DNA of 64,000 bases, taken from contig NZ_CP104263.1 of the NCBI RefSeq assembly GCF_025244825.1, forward strand, positions 62,001-126,000, given 5' to 3'. Within the stretch, counting starts at the first letter, position 1. Every line of letters begins with the position of its first letter. Under the pieces are notes generated by a model, which made no database searches, was not told where the DNA came from, and saw nothing but the letters and a program-made list of their open reading frames with translations. Both the position numbers and the translations under genes were made by a program. Of the stretch, positions 1 to 9,243 are shown in pieces. Source of the DNA: Arthrobacter jinronghuae (GTDB lineage Bacteria > Actinomycetota > Actinomycetes > Actinomycetales > Micrococcaceae).

Positions 1-746
1 TCGGGCATTACGACAACCGGTGCCAGGCCGGCGTGGCGGGCGGCAAAGTCATCCATCATTTCAGCTATGCGGCCGCTGATGAGCCAGTCGTTCGGGGATC
101 CCGGCTGGCCGTGGATCAGGACCAGCACCGGCAGGCTGACGGCACCCGGGTCCGCCAGATAGGCCGGCGGAAGATAGATCAGCGCAGTGTTGGACGCGTA
201 CCCCGAGGCGGTAGCGGGGATTTCGTCGCGGTAGACAGTGCCCTCCCCGGGCATGTCCGACGGCGGGGACCAGCTGCTTTCGGAGGCAGCGGGGCGGTCC
301 GCTCCTGCGTCGGCGGGAGCGGGAATGGGATCATCCGTGGCCGTGGGCGGGTTCAGGAGGGATCCAACCGTGGGGTATTGGTTGTAGGCGAGGTTCACCG
401 TGCAGGCCAAACCCAGCAGTATTCCGAGCCCGGCCGCAATGCCCGCTACCCGGCGGGACAACGGGGTGCCTGGAGCTGCCATGAGCCCGGACGCCAACTG
501 AAGCCCCAGGATTGCCAGGGCAGAGTAGAGGTAGAGCGTCCGTGGAAGCGAAGCATTCCACCAATGGAATATAACTTCTGCCAGCACATAAAGCAGTGCG
601 GTGCAGACCGCCGCAACTACTGCGTAGACCAGGATCCGGCGCAGGCCCAGCCGCCTCCCCGCAATCCCGAGCCAGAGAAGCGAAGCCGCGCCCAGTGCCA
701 GAGCGAGGACGGGAAGGATCCCGTCAACCAGGGACAGGGCCATCAC
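1..746 (-). CDS. membrane-anchored alpha/beta-hydrolase esterase, 3' end cut by window
   Basis: Partial gene; its C-terminal part lies outside the window. The visible 248 residues begin with about four hydrophobic helices (near residues 3-25, 40-65, 75-95 and 105-122). A Pro/Ala-rich linker follows, then the start of an esterase-type alpha/beta-hydrolase domain with the oxyanion-region motif LVLIHGQPGSPNDW. The architecture matches the PF00756-like esterases with N-terminal helices found in actinobacteria; substrate unknown. I chose the GTG at 746 (an ATG follows directly at 743) because GAGGA lies about ten bases upstream, overlapping the stop of the mprF-like gene 13 bp away. The two genes are probably co-transcribed, which suggests a role in the cell envelope. 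The nucleophile elbow is not in view, so catalytic competence cannot be judged. Confidence 0.8.
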   Translation of the reverse strand, partial: MMALSLVDGILPVLALALGAASLLWLGIAGRRLGLRRILVYAVVAAVCTALLYVLAEVIFHWWNASLPRTLYLYSALAILGLQLASGLMAAPGTPLSRRVAGIAAGLGILLGLACTVNLAYNQYPTVGSLLNPPTATDDPIPAPADAGADRPAASESSWSPPSDMPGEGTVYRDEIPATASGYASNTALIYLPPAYLADPGAVSLPVLVLIHGQPGSPNDWLISGRIAEMMDDFAARHAGLAPVVVMP

Positions 747-759
747 GGCCGGGGCGTCC

Positions 760-3294
760 TCATGCGGTACGGTCCACGATCCGGCGGGCCAGCGACAGTC
801 CCTGCCCCAAAGACAGGCCCGGAACATAGGCCCGCGCCAGTGCGTTGGCGATGGCGGGCAGGGACGCCGGGTCTCGGTAGGTCATAAACAACGGCAGGTA
901 CTCCGGGGCGAACTTGGCCTTGAAAGCCAGCAGGGACCGGAAGCCGTACACCGGTTTCAGGGTTTCGCCCAGCCGGTCCAGCAGCCGGTCCATCATGGGC
1001 TGTCCCTCCCCGGTTCCGTCGTGGTCGTCCGTCTCCCCGTAGGCGCGGGCCAAAGGTGCGCCGGAAAGGCTGAGGAAGGAAAAGCCCTCGTCCTGGAGCG
1101 ACAGTGCCGCGGACGCGATGAGGAAGTCCATCCCCAACCGGAAGCCGCTGCTGCGCCGGCGCATAAAATCCAGTGTCCAGCCCTCTACCACCCCGTTCCG
1201 GTACACCGGGAGCCAGGACGTCACCGCATGCACGGTACCGTCTTCGTCGATGGCCAGCAGGCAGCGCACCTCCGGGTCATCCACTTCTTCCAGCCCGCCC
1301 AGGGTAAAGCCCATCTCGGGCATGTTCTTGTCCGCCACCCACTCCTCCGAAATGGCGTGAAGTTGGTCCTTCACGGCCAGCGGTGCCGCGGGATAACGTA
1401 TCCACTGAGCACGGATGCCCTCCTTGCGGGCATGGTTCATGGCGGTGCGGATGTCCTGGAATCTCTTGCCCTTGAACGCGAGGGAGCCCAGTTGGAGTAC
1501 GGTTTCCTCGGCCACCTGAAGGGACAAAAAGCCCAGCCTGCTGGTGAGGTCCCGCACCTGGATACCCACGGAGTAGAAACACGCAGTGATGCCGTTTGCG
1601 GTGCAGAAAGCCGAGAAGCCCTCGACGGCGCTGCGCACTTCATTCCGGGGTCCCACCGGCTCTCCGACGCTCAGCGCCACTCCGCTATCCATCCGGTAGG
1701 CCACATAGGAATTCCCGCTGGGGGAAAACCAGTAGTTGTTGCCCGACCAGAGGGTCATCCAGGCCATGGTGCTGCCGCCGTGGATTCGAAGCAGCGAACG
1801 GGCGCGGACCGCATCAGCGGTTGCCGGGCTGTAAGGCGGAACCAGGAAGGAACGCAGCAGCAGGACGCACACCAGGATCCAGAAGGCTACCCCGACGCCT
1901 TCATACAGCAGGACCGCCGGCAGGCTCTCCGGCACAATGCCCGGAGCCCGGCTGGTCACCTCGAGGACAGGAAGGAAGCGTCCGGGTAGATCGGCCGTGA
2001 GCAGCCCGGGGGTCGCGGCCGGCGAGAAACCGTTCCGGTTCACCAGGCCCACGCCCAGGTAAAGCGCGGCAAGCAAAACGGCCGCCAGGACGGCTGTGCC
2101 CGCCAGCCGCCGGTAGGTGCCGGCAGGCGCGGAAACGGTGAAGAGTCCGCGGGTCAAAGCCAGCAGCACCAGCACCGCCAACGGAACGGCCATGGGCAGT
2201 ACCAGTGCGATGTAACTTCCGGTGCCGGGGGCCAGGGTGCCCGGTTCTTCCCCGGTCAATAGCCGGCCGATCCGCACCGCGGCCAGCACCGTCATAGCCC
2301 CCTGCAGCAGCAGTGCGGCCAGCCAGGCGAAGCGGCGCCCGCGTCGAAGTCCGTCGGAAAAAACAGCCAGCAGCACCAGGGGCAGGGTAGCCAGGAAGAA
2401 TGCGGCCGGGCCGGCACGCAGTTGGACACGCGCGGCGATGCACCGCGCTGAATCCGCCGCTTCACCGCACAGTTGCTCCAGCTCTGCCGGAGTCCTCACC
2501 TCCACGTCCGTAAAGAGGTACCGCAGTACCGAAAGCGGTCCCACGGCCTGGCTGCTCAGGGCGCTGATCACCGGGCCCGCGGCGGAAGCCAGCACAACCA
2601 GGGCCACCAGCACCCGCGCCTCCCGCCTGCTGCTCACCAGCCTGTGTGGAATCGACGGCCGACGGCCCGCAAGGTAGGGCCCGGCCAGTGCGCCGGCAGT
2701 GGCCGCGCCCAGAACCGTCAGAGAGGAGAAGGTTCCTCCGTAGAGCGCCAGCAGTATCAGCAGCGTAAACAGGGTGAGCCGCAGGCGGCGGCGCCACAGG
2801 GTCCCGAGCCGGGCGCTGGCAGCAGCGGCCGCGGCGGCCAGGAAGGCCACCGGACCCACGAAGGACTCGGAGACAAGGGCGCGGGACCAGTCGCCGATGG
2901 AGGCGCTGGTCAGGTAGGCGAAGCCGGTGGTCAGCAGCAGCCCCGTGACTTGACCGCCGAAACCGGCCAGCAGGAACCGTCCGGTTCCCAGTTGCCGCTC
3001 GCCGGGTAACCCGGCCAGCAGCGCCAACAGGGTACCGCCGAGGTAGCCGGTCGGGCCTCCCGCCCAAAAGCAGCACAGGAGCAGGGGTGCCGGATTGCCG
3101 GCCACGGTGCTCACGGAAGCAGCCGCCCAGTCCAGCACCGGCCCCTCCGGGCCGCGGAAGAATGTGAACGCCCCCAGGATCCAGAACAAGGCAATAAAGG
3201 TGAGGGTGGCGGGAGCCCTGCCGGCACTTCTCAGCAGGCGCCGGAGCGGCCAACGTGCTCCGAAGCGGCGCCACACGGGAAGTTTGTCAGGCAC
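760..3294 (-). CDS. mprF: MprF-like phosphatidylglycerol aminoacyltransferase (DUF2156)
   Basis: An 844-residue polytopic membrane protein. The N-terminal half has many hydrophobic helices, including a rhomboid-like bundle at about residues 30-200. The C-terminal third, from about residue 490, is a soluble GNAT-fold LPG-synthase domain with motifs WSGNNYWFSPSG, MNHARKEGIRAQW and DFMRRR. Known members transfer an amino acid from aminoacyl-tRNA to phosphatidylglycerol and move the product outward, lowering the surface's negative charge and giving resistance to cationic peptides. I chose GTG at 3294, where GGAGG sits eight bases upstream; the longer reading frame to 3393 lacks a plausible start context. 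It precedes an esterase gene by 13 bp. Which amino acid is transferred cannot be read from the sequence. Confidence 0.85.
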   Translation of the reverse strand: MPDKLPVWRRFGARWPLRRLLRSAGRAPATLTFIALFWILGAFTFFRGPEGPVLDWAAASVSTVAGNPAPLLLCCFWAGGPTGYLGGTLLALLAGLPGERQLGTGRFLLAGFGGQVTGLLLTTGFAYLTSASIGDWSRALVSESFVGPVAFLAAAAAAASARLGTLWRRRLRLTLFTLLILLALYGGTFSSLTVLGAATAGALAGPYLAGRRPSIPHRLVSSRREARVLVALVVLASAAGPVISALSSQAVGPLSVLRYLFTDVEVRTPAELEQLCGEAADSARCIAARVQLRAGPAAFFLATLPLVLLAVFSDGLRRGRRFAWLAALLLQGAMTVLAAVRIGRLLTGEEPGTLAPGTGSYIALVLPMAVPLAVLVLLALTRGLFTVSAPAGTYRRLAGTAVLAAVLLAALYLGVGLVNRNGFSPAATPGLLTADLPGRFLPVLEVTSRAPGIVPESLPAVLLYEGVGVAFWILVCVLLLRSFLVPPYSPATADAVRARSLLRIHGGSTMAWMTLWSGNNYWFSPSGNSYVAYRMDSGVALSVGEPVGPRNEVRSAVEGFSAFCTANGITACFYSVGIQVRDLTSRLGFLSLQVAEETVLQLGSLAFKGKRFQDIRTAMNHARKEGIRAQWIRYPAAPLAVKDQLHAISEEWVADKNMPEMGFTLGGLEEVDDPEVRCLLAIDEDGTVHAVTSWLPVYRNGVVEGWTLDFMRRRSSGFRLGMDFLIASAALSLQDEGFSFLSLSGAPLARAYGETDDHDGTGEGQPMMDRLLDRLGETLKPVYGFRSLLAFKAKFAPEYLPLFMTYRDPASLPAIANALARAYVPGLSLGQGLSLARRIVDRTA

Positions 3295-3407
3295 GGTACT
3301 GACCTCCACGGAACAAGGCGGCTGCAGGGACTGCTGCCGGTCGAGGTGCTGCCAGTCTAGGCGCGTGCGGTCTGGCGCGGCCCGCCCCCGCACAGTCCGG
3401 CCCTTGG

Positions 3408-3413
3408 TAAGGT
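3408..3413 (+). promoter_or_regulatory. -10 box for leaderless GDPD transcript
   Basis: TAAGGT lies exactly six bases before the GTG start at 3420, so transcription would begin at or next to the start codon. No clear -35 hexamer is visible. Confidence 0.5.
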
Positions 3414-3419
3414 ACGAAT

Positions 3420-4229
3420 GTGTTGGCTACTTATCCATATTTCCGTGCGCCCCGCGACACCGAAACGGCGCACCCGGAGTCCCCGCCGGCACCCATCGCC
3501 CTGGCGCACCGCGGCTTTTCCCCCGACGGCTACGAAAATACGCTCTCGGCATTCCGCGCCGCCGCGGACCTGGGACTGAGCTACCTGGAAACGGATGTGC
3601 GCACCAGCCGCGACGGTATCCTGATGGCCTTCCACGACGAAACCGTGGACCGCCTTTCCGGCGGCGTGGTGGGCAAAATCAGCCGGCTCACCCGGAAAGA
3701 ACTCGACGAGGTACTGGTGGGCGGGGCGGAACGGATCCCCACCTTCGAAGAACTCCTGACCGAGTGGCCCCAAATGCGGCTGAATGTAGACATCAAGGAC
3801 GCTGCCGGAGCAGCACTGCTTGCGGACCTGATCGAAAAACACTCTGCCCATGACCGTGTCCTAGTGGCGTCCTTCTCGGACGTCCGCCGGCTTAGCGCCC
3901 TGCGCCGGTTGGGCCGGCCGGCTGCCAGCTCCGCCGGCAGTGCCCTGACTGCTGCGCTGCGTCTGCTCGCCCCGCTGGGCGTAGCCGCGGTCCTCGCCCG
4001 GGCGGGCCGTTTCCAGTGCGTCCAGGTTCCGCTGCGCTTCGGCCCTCTGCGCGTGGTGACGCCGGGTTTTGTCCGCAGCTGCCACCGCGCCGGCATCCAG
4101 GTCCACGTCTGGACGGTGAACGACGCGCCCACCATGAACCGGCTGCTGGACCTCGGGGTGGACGGCATCGTTTCGGACCGTTCGGACATTCTCGTGGACG
4201 TCCTCAAAGACCGCGGGCAGTGGAGGTAA
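3420..4229 (+). CDS. glycerophosphodiester phosphodiesterase
   Basis: A 269-residue GDPD/PI-PLC-like TIM barrel. The family hydrolyses glycerophosphodiesters to glycerol 3-phosphate and an alcohol, recycling phospholipid head groups. The catalytic pattern is intact: His30-Arg31, Glu57 and Asp59 in YLETDV, and His72 in FHDE. No signal peptide is evident, so a cytoplasmic enzyme is likely. The start is a GTG in the probable leaderless context described at 3408. The glycerate kinase follows 46 bp downstream and could share the transcript. Substrate specificity is not visible. Confidence 0.9.
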   Translation: MLATYPYFRAPRDTETAHPESPPAPIALAHRGFSPDGYENTLSAFRAAADLGLSYLETDVRTSRDGILMAFHDETVDRLSGGVVGKISRLTRKELDEVLVGGAERIPTFEELLTEWPQMRLNVDIKDAAGAALLADLIEKHSAHDRVLVASFSDVRRLSALRRLGRPAASSAGSALTAALRLLAPLGVAAVLARAGRFQCVQVPLRFGPLRVVTPGFVRSCHRAGIQVHVWTVNDAPTMNRLLDLGVDGIVSDRSDILVDVLKDRGQWR

Positions 4230-4275
4230 GGACTACTTGGACGGTCTTGTCCGTCCCTGCTGGCAGGATGAGGGC

Positions 4276-5385
4276 ATGCGTGTAGTTATTGCTCCGGACA
4301 AATTCAAAGGATCACTCAGCGCCGCGGAGGCCGCGGCAGCCATGGGTGAAGGTGTGCTGGCGGTCTACCCGGAAGCCAAGGTCACCGCTGTACCGGTGGC
4401 GGACGGCGGCGAGGGCACCCTTGACGCTGCACTGATTGCAGGGGCCGAGGCCCGCACCGCCCGGGTCCGGGGACCGCTTGGGCGGGAAATCACCGCCGTA
4501 TGGGCGCTCAGCGGAGATACTGCCCTGATCGAAACCGCGCGGGCCAGCGGATTGACCCTGCTGGATCCCACACCCGAGACCGCGCTGGCGGCCACCAGCT
4601 ACGGCAGCGGGCAGCTGATCACTGAGGCACTGGATGCAGGTGCGCGCACGATCATCCTTGGAATCGGCGGCTCGGCCATGACGGACGGCGGGTCCGGCGC
4701 CTTGACGGCCCTGGGATTGAAGATCCTCGACGACGCCGGAGCGCCGGTGCCTCCCGGGGGAGCTGCCCTGGCGCAGGCCGTCTCCCTGGACGCTGCCGGC
4801 CTGGATCCACGGCTGGCCGGCGTGGACCTGAAGATCGCCGCCGACGTAACGAACCCGCTGCTCGGCCCGGAAGGCACGGTGGCCGTGTTCAGCGGCCAGA
4901 AGGGCGCCGACTCCCCGGCGCAGGCGGTCCTCGAGGACGCACTGGGTAACTGGGCAAAACTGCTGAAGTCCGCGACCGGCGTCGACGTCGACATTCCCGG
5001 CGCCGGCGCGGCAGGCGGCTTTCCATCCGGGTTCCTGGCGTTCACCGGCGCGTCGCTGAACCCCGGGTTCGAACTGCTCAGCGCGTTCACCGGGCTGGAC
5101 CTGGCGCTCACACGCTGCGACCTGGTGCTCACGGGCGAAGGCTCCCTGGATGAGCAGTCCCGCTACGGCAAGGCACCCCTGGAGGTGGCGGCCCGGGCCC
5201 GGGACGCCGGCATCCCCGTGGTGGCCGTGGCCGGCCGAATCACCCTGACCCCTGACCAGTTGCAGGAGTACGGAATTGTTGCGGCCGTCAGCCTGCTGGA
5301 CATGGTCCAGCGGCCGCAGGATGCCATGGAACAGGCGGCAAAGTACTTGGCGCGGGCTACGCGCCAGGCACTGGAAGGAGCCTGA
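4276..5385 (+). CDS. glycerate kinase
   Basis: A 369-residue glycerate kinase of the GarK/GlxK (PF02595) family, which phosphorylates D-glycerate to a phosphoglycerate for entry into glycolysis. Family motifs are APDKFKGSL at the N-terminus, ADGGEGTLDA, GIGGSAMTDGG and the C-terminal TGEGSLDEQS. Length is typical. I chose the ATG at 4276 because the protein then opens with the conserved MRVVIAPDKFKGS; the upstream in-frame ATG at 4237 would add an unconserved stretch. The gene is convergent with the permease on the minus strand, with an 18 bp gap. Confidence 0.9.
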   Translation: MRVVIAPDKFKGSLSAAEAAAAMGEGVLAVYPEAKVTAVPVADGGEGTLDAALIAGAEARTARVRGPLGREITAVWALSGDTALIETARASGLTLLDPTPETALAATSYGSGQLITEALDAGARTIILGIGGSAMTDGGSGALTALGLKILDDAGAPVPPGGAALAQAVSLDAAGLDPRLAGVDLKIAADVTNPLLGPEGTVAVFSGQKGADSPAQAVLEDALGNWAKLLKSATGVDVDIPGAGAAGGFPSGFLAFTGASLNPGFELLSAFTGLDLALTRCDLVLTGEGSLDEQSRYGKAPLEVAARARDAGIPVVAVAGRITLTPDQLQEYGIVAAVSLLDMVQRPQDAMEQAAKYLARATRQALEGA

Positions 5386-5403
5386 TCCGGGCCGGCCGGC
5401 GGC

Positions 5404-6717
5404 TCAGCCGAGCCGGCTTGGCTTGGCCCCGGCGTCCTCCTGCGGCTCGTCCGGATCCGTCCCCCGCCAGCGGGCGATCGCCTGCATGCCGTGGTAGGCG
5501 ATCAAGGTGGCGCCGGTGCCGAGGGCAATACCGCCGAATTCCAGCCCGGCCACTACCCAGGTGAAGTTCGCGATGGCAATGATCAGGCCCAGGCCGGCGG
5601 TGGAAAGGTTGATCGGGTTGGAGAAGTTGACCCGGTTATCCACCCAGATACGCACGCCGAGGATGCCGATCATGCCGTAGAGGACGACGCCGGCGCCGCC
5701 CAGCACGCCGCCCGGCACCGTGGCGATCATGGCCCCGAATTTCGGGAACAGGCTGAGCAGGATGGCCACGATGCCCGCGACCCAATACGCAGCCGTGGAG
5801 TACACGCGGGAGGCCGCCATCACACCGATATTCTCCGCGTAGGTGGTGGTGGCGGAACCGCCGCCGGAACCGGCCAGCATGGTGGCCAGGCCATCGGCCA
5901 TCAGCGCCCGGCCCGCGTACGGGTCCAGGTCGCGGCCGGTCATCGCGGCAACGGATTTCACATGTCCGATGTTTTCGGCCACCAGTACCAGGACCACCGG
6001 AACAAAAAGGCCGATAACGGAGAAGTGGAAGGTGGGGGACATGAATTCGGGCAGCCCGATCCAGGCGGCATCGCCGATGGCCTGGAAATCCACCTCGCCC
6101 TGCAGCATGGCCGTGATGTAGCCGGCCACCACGCCAACCAGGATCGACAGCCGGCCCAGGAATCCCTTGAACAGGACCGTGGTCAGCAGGATCACCACCA
6201 CGGTGACGGTGGCGGTGAGCGGCCCCTGCTCGTAGTTGTCCCGTGCCGAACCGGCCAGGTTGAGGCCGATCAGGGCCACTATGGTGCCGGTGACCACCGG
6301 CGGCATCAGGACCTGGATCCAGCGGGTGCCGGCAAGCTGCGCGGCGAGTCCGACCAGGAACAGGACAAAGCCCGCCATGATGATGCCGCCCAGGGCGCCG
6401 CCGGGACCGTGCTGGTTGGTGGCCGCTCCGATTGGAGCGATAAAGGCAAAGCTTGAACCCAGATAGCTGGGAACCCGTCCGGCGGTGATGATCAGGAACA
6501 GGATGGTCCCGATGCCGGAGAACAGCAGGGTGGTGGCGGGCGGAAAGCCGGTCAGGAGCGGCACGAGGAAGGTCGCGCCGAACATGGCCACCACGTGCTG
6601 GGAGCCGATGCTGATGGTCCGCGGCCAGCTCAGGCGTTCCTCGGGGGCAACGTAGCTGCCCGGCCGGATGGTCTTGCCGTCTCCGTGGAGGGTCCAGTCC
6701 GTACCGAATCTGCTCAT
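5404..6717 (-). CDS. NCS2 uracil/xanthine permease
   Basis: A 437-residue protein with 12-14 hydrophobic helices, of the nucleobase:cation symporter-2 family (UraA/XanP type). It contains the family signature SQHVVAMFGATFLVPLLTG near residue 38 and the substrate-site region around YAENIGVMAASRVYS. It would import uracil or xanthine with protons. GGAAGG lies seven bases before the ATG at 6717. The gene is divergent from the SDR gene; the 142 bp between them hold promoter-like hexamers, for example TAGAAT on the minus strand. Homology alone does not settle the substrate, though the strong UraA resemblance favours uracil. Confidence 0.88.
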   Translation of the reverse strand: MSRFGTDWTLHGDGKTIRPGSYVAPEERLSWPRTISIGSQHVVAMFGATFLVPLLTGFPPATTLLFSGIGTILFLIITAGRVPSYLGSSFAFIAPIGAATNQHGPGGALGGIIMAGFVLFLVGLAAQLAGTRWIQVLMPPVVTGTIVALIGLNLAGSARDNYEQGPLTATVTVVVILLTTVLFKGFLGRLSILVGVVAGYITAMLQGEVDFQAIGDAAWIGLPEFMSPTFHFSVIGLFVPVVLVLVAENIGHVKSVAAMTGRDLDPYAGRALMADGLATMLAGSGGGSATTTYAENIGVMAASRVYSTAAYWVAGIVAILLSLFPKFGAMIATVPGGVLGGAGVVLYGMIGILGVRIWVDNRVNFSNPINLSTAGLGLIIAIANFTWVVAGLEFGGIALGTGATLIAYHGMQAIARWRGTDPDEPQEDAGAKPSRLG

Positions 6718-6859
6718 GGTGGTGCCTTCCGGAAGACATGTGTGTGTTGGCTCGATTCTATCCGCCGGGGGATTCCCGGGATGTTACGTTGCATAAGAAC
6801 AGTGCACGGTGCCGGGCCGGGCCGGGCCTGGACTACAACCGATCGGACGATGGAGCAGC

Positions 6860-7732
6860 ATGAGCATTTCAGTTGCAGGACGCGTAGTTCTCATCACGGG
6901 GGCAGCCATGGGCATGGGCCGGCTCTACGCTGAGCGGGCCGTGCGTGAAGGCGCGGCATCAGTGGTGCTGTGGGACCTCAACGCCGAGGCCCTGGAGGAC
7001 ACCGCCGCGCAGCTGCGGGAACTGGGCGCGTCGGCCATCCACCCCTACGCGGTCGATGTTGCCTCCCTGCCGGACATCACGGCCACTGCCGATCAGGTCA
7101 TCCGCGAGGTAGGTGTGCCGGACATCCTGATCAACAACGCCGGGATTGTGCGCGGCAAGTACTTCTGGGAGCACGCGCCGGAGGCTGACATCGACGCGGT
7201 GATGCAGGTCAACACGCTGGCGCCCATGCAGGTCACCCGGGCGTTCCTGCCCGGCATGATCGAGCGGCGCACCCCAGCGCGCATCCTCAACGTGGCTTCG
7301 GCCTCGGGAACGCTGTCCGTGCCGAAAATGAGTGTGTACACGGCGTCGAAGTGGGCCGTCATCGGCTGGAGCGACTCCATGCGGCTGGAACTCACCGAAT
7401 CGGGCAACGGGCACGTTGCCGTAACCACCCTGATCCCCAGCTACATCAAGACCGGAATGTTCGAGGGGGCCAGGGGACCGCTGATGACTCCGTTGATGGA
7501 ACCGGAATACGTGGTCGACAAGGCCTGGGAGGCGCTCCTCGCCGGGAAGGCGCGGATCCAGCTGCCGTGGACCGTGGCCCTGGGCAGTGCCCTGCGCAAT
7601 GTGCTGCCCCAACCGGCGTGGGACGTGGTGGCCGGGCGCGTTTTCAAGGTCTACCAGTCCATGGACCACTTCACCGGCCGGAAACCGGCTTCTGCAGACG
7701 AAACCTCCCGCAAGGAAAGCACCCAGGCATGA
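6860..7732 (+). CDS. short-chain dehydrogenase/reductase
   Basis: A 290-residue classical SDR. The Rossmann cofactor motif TGAAMGMG is at residues 13-20, NNAG follows near residue 93, and the catalytic Ser-Tyr-Lys appears as ASASG...YTASK. I chose the ATG at 6860 for the GGAGC six bases upstream and because the cofactor motif then lies at the usual distance from the N-terminus. The stop overlaps the aldehyde dehydrogenase start (ATGA), so translation is coupled. An SDR plus an ALDH suggests alcohol-aldehyde-acid oxidation of a hydrophobic substrate. The actual substrate is unknown. Confidence 0.88.
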   Translation: MSISVAGRVVLITGAAMGMGRLYAERAVREGAASVVLWDLNAEALEDTAAQLRELGASAIHPYAVDVASLPDITATADQVIREVGVPDILINNAGIVRGKYFWEHAPEADIDAVMQVNTLAPMQVTRAFLPGMIERRTPARILNVASASGTLSVPKMSVYTASKWAVIGWSDSMRLELTESGNGHVAVTTLIPSYIKTGMFEGARGPLMTPLMEPEYVVDKAWEALLAGKARIQLPWTVALGSALRNVLPQPAWDVVAGRVFKVYQSMDHFTGRKPASADETSRKESTQA

Positions 7733-9165
7733 GCGAGATGGTCTCCGCATTCTCCGAATCCTCCAGCGATTCCTCCACCGACGTCGCCGGGTCCCCCGCA
7801 GCAGTTCCCGCCGTGCTGGCCAGGGTGCGGGAAACCTACGACTCCGGCCGCACCCGCCCGCTCGCCTGGCGCCGGCAGCAGCTCGAGGGGCTGGTCCGGC
7901 TGTTTCACGAGCGGGAACAAGAACTAGCGGACGCGCTGGCCGCTGACCTGGGTAAAAATCCGCTCGAAAGCTACGTCACCGAGCTTTCACTGGTGCGGGC
8001 GGAGGCGGAACACGCTCTGAAGCATCTGGAGAAGTGGGCCCGCAGCCGGCGGGTTCCCGTTCCGCTGGGCCTGCAGCCGGCGTCGGCCCGGACCGAACCC
8101 CGGCCGCTGGGCGTGGTACTGATCATCGGTCCCTGGAACTATCCCGTGCAGCTGGTCCTGGCGCCGCTGGTCGGTGCCCTCGCCGCAGGCAACGCGGCGG
8201 TCCTCAAACCCAGCGAACTGGCCCCGGCGACGTCGGCCGTGCTGGCGGACCTGCTCCCGCGCTACGTGGACCCGGAAGCTGTAGCCGTGGTCGAGGGCGG
8301 GCAGGAGGCCAGCACCGCACTGCTGAAGGAGCGTTTCGATTCGATCTTCTTCACCGGCGGGGAGCGGGTGGGGCGGATTGTCCTGCAGGCGGCCGCTGAA
8401 CACCTGACCCCGGTCACCCTCGAGCTGGGCGGGAAATCCCCGGCCGTGGTGCTGGACGGCAACTGGGCCGCCGTCGCGCGCCGGCTGGTCTTCGGGAAAC
8501 TGCTCAACGCCGGCCAGACCTGCGTGGCCCCGGACTACGTCTTGGTGACGGAAGCGGCAGCGCCGGCGCTGAAGAAGCAGCTTGTGAAGGCGGTCGCGGA
8601 GCAGTTCGGCAAGGATCCGTCCCGAAGCAAGGATCTGGGCCGGATTGTCAATGAACAGCACTGGGAACGGCTGGTGGGGCTGCTGGACAGCGGCACGGTC
8701 CTGGCCGGCGGGCGCAGCGACCGCGGCAGCCTGTACCTGGAACCGACCATCCTCACCGACGTAGCCCCGGATTCACCGGTGATGCAGGAGGAAATCTTCG
8801 GCCCCATCCTGCCGATCATCGAGGTCCGGGACCTGGCGGAGGCAATGAAATTCATCAATTCCCGTCCGGTTCCGCTGGCCGCCTATCTCTACAGCAACTC
8901 CGCGGCGGACCGGAAGACCTTCGAAGAGGGCGTCCGGGCCGGCAGCATCAACCACAACGCCAGCACCGTCCAGCTGGCCGTACCCGGCCTGCCGTTCGGC
9001 GGTGCAGGTGCCAGCGGCACCGGGGCGTACCACGGCAAATTCAGCTTCGACACGTTCAGCCAGCTGCGGCCGGTCTTCACCAAGGGCACGCTGCTGGACA
9101 CCCTCCGGTTCGCGTACCCGCCCTACACTGGGCTGAAGAAGCGGCTCCTGCGCCGGCTGCTGTAA
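7729..9165 (+). CDS. aldehyde dehydrogenase, ALDH3/fatty-aldehyde type
   Basis: A 478-residue NAD(P)-dependent aldehyde dehydrogenase. Catalytic Glu lies in LELGGKSPAVV and catalytic Cys in NAGQTC. The region PWNYPVQL and the short length (ALDH3-like, not about 500) point to the ALDH3/coniferyl/fatty-aldehyde group. The basic, hydrophobic C-terminus (FAYPPYTGLKKRLLRRLL) recalls membrane-associating tails of fatty aldehyde dehydrogenases. It overlaps the upstream SDR by four bases and is followed by a strong terminator hairpin, so the two genes form a complete bicistronic unit. Substrate inferred only. Confidence 0.9.
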   Translation: MSEMVSAFSESSSDSSTDVAGSPAAVPAVLARVRETYDSGRTRPLAWRRQQLEGLVRLFHEREQELADALAADLGKNPLESYVTELSLVRAEAEHALKHLEKWARSRRVPVPLGLQPASARTEPRPLGVVLIIGPWNYPVQLVLAPLVGALAAGNAAVLKPSELAPATSAVLADLLPRYVDPEAVAVVEGGQEASTALLKERFDSIFFTGGERVGRIVLQAAAEHLTPVTLELGGKSPAVVLDGNWAAVARRLVFGKLLNAGQTCVAPDYVLVTEAAAPALKKQLVKAVAEQFGKDPSRSKDLGRIVNEQHWERLVGLLDSGTVLAGGRSDRGSLYLEPTILTDVAPDSPVMQEEIFGPILPIIEVRDLAEAMKFINSRPVPLAAYLYSNSAADRKTFEEGVRAGSINHNASTVQLAVPGLPFGGAGASGTGAYHGKFSFDTFSQLRPVFTKGTLLDTLRFAYPPYTGLKKRLLRRLL

Positions 9166-9177
9166 GCGCTGCAGGAT

Positions 9178-9219
9178 AAACAGAAGGGGGTGCACCTGCC
9201 GGTGCACCCCCTTCTGTTT
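9178..9219. terminator. bidirectional terminator between ALDH and pgm
   Basis: Perfect 19-bp inverted repeat (arms 9178-9196 and 9201-9219, loop TGCC) with AAA at the left end and TTT at the right, between two convergent genes. Confidence 0.9.
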
Positions 9220-9243
9220 ACGGCGAACTGTTTACGGCGGAAG

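Noticed and set aside
33..887. Long plus-strand ORF of 284 codons at the left edge
   Set aside because: It is antisense to the esterase and mprF-like genes, whose frames give clear domains; composition is typical of a shadow frame in GC-rich DNA.
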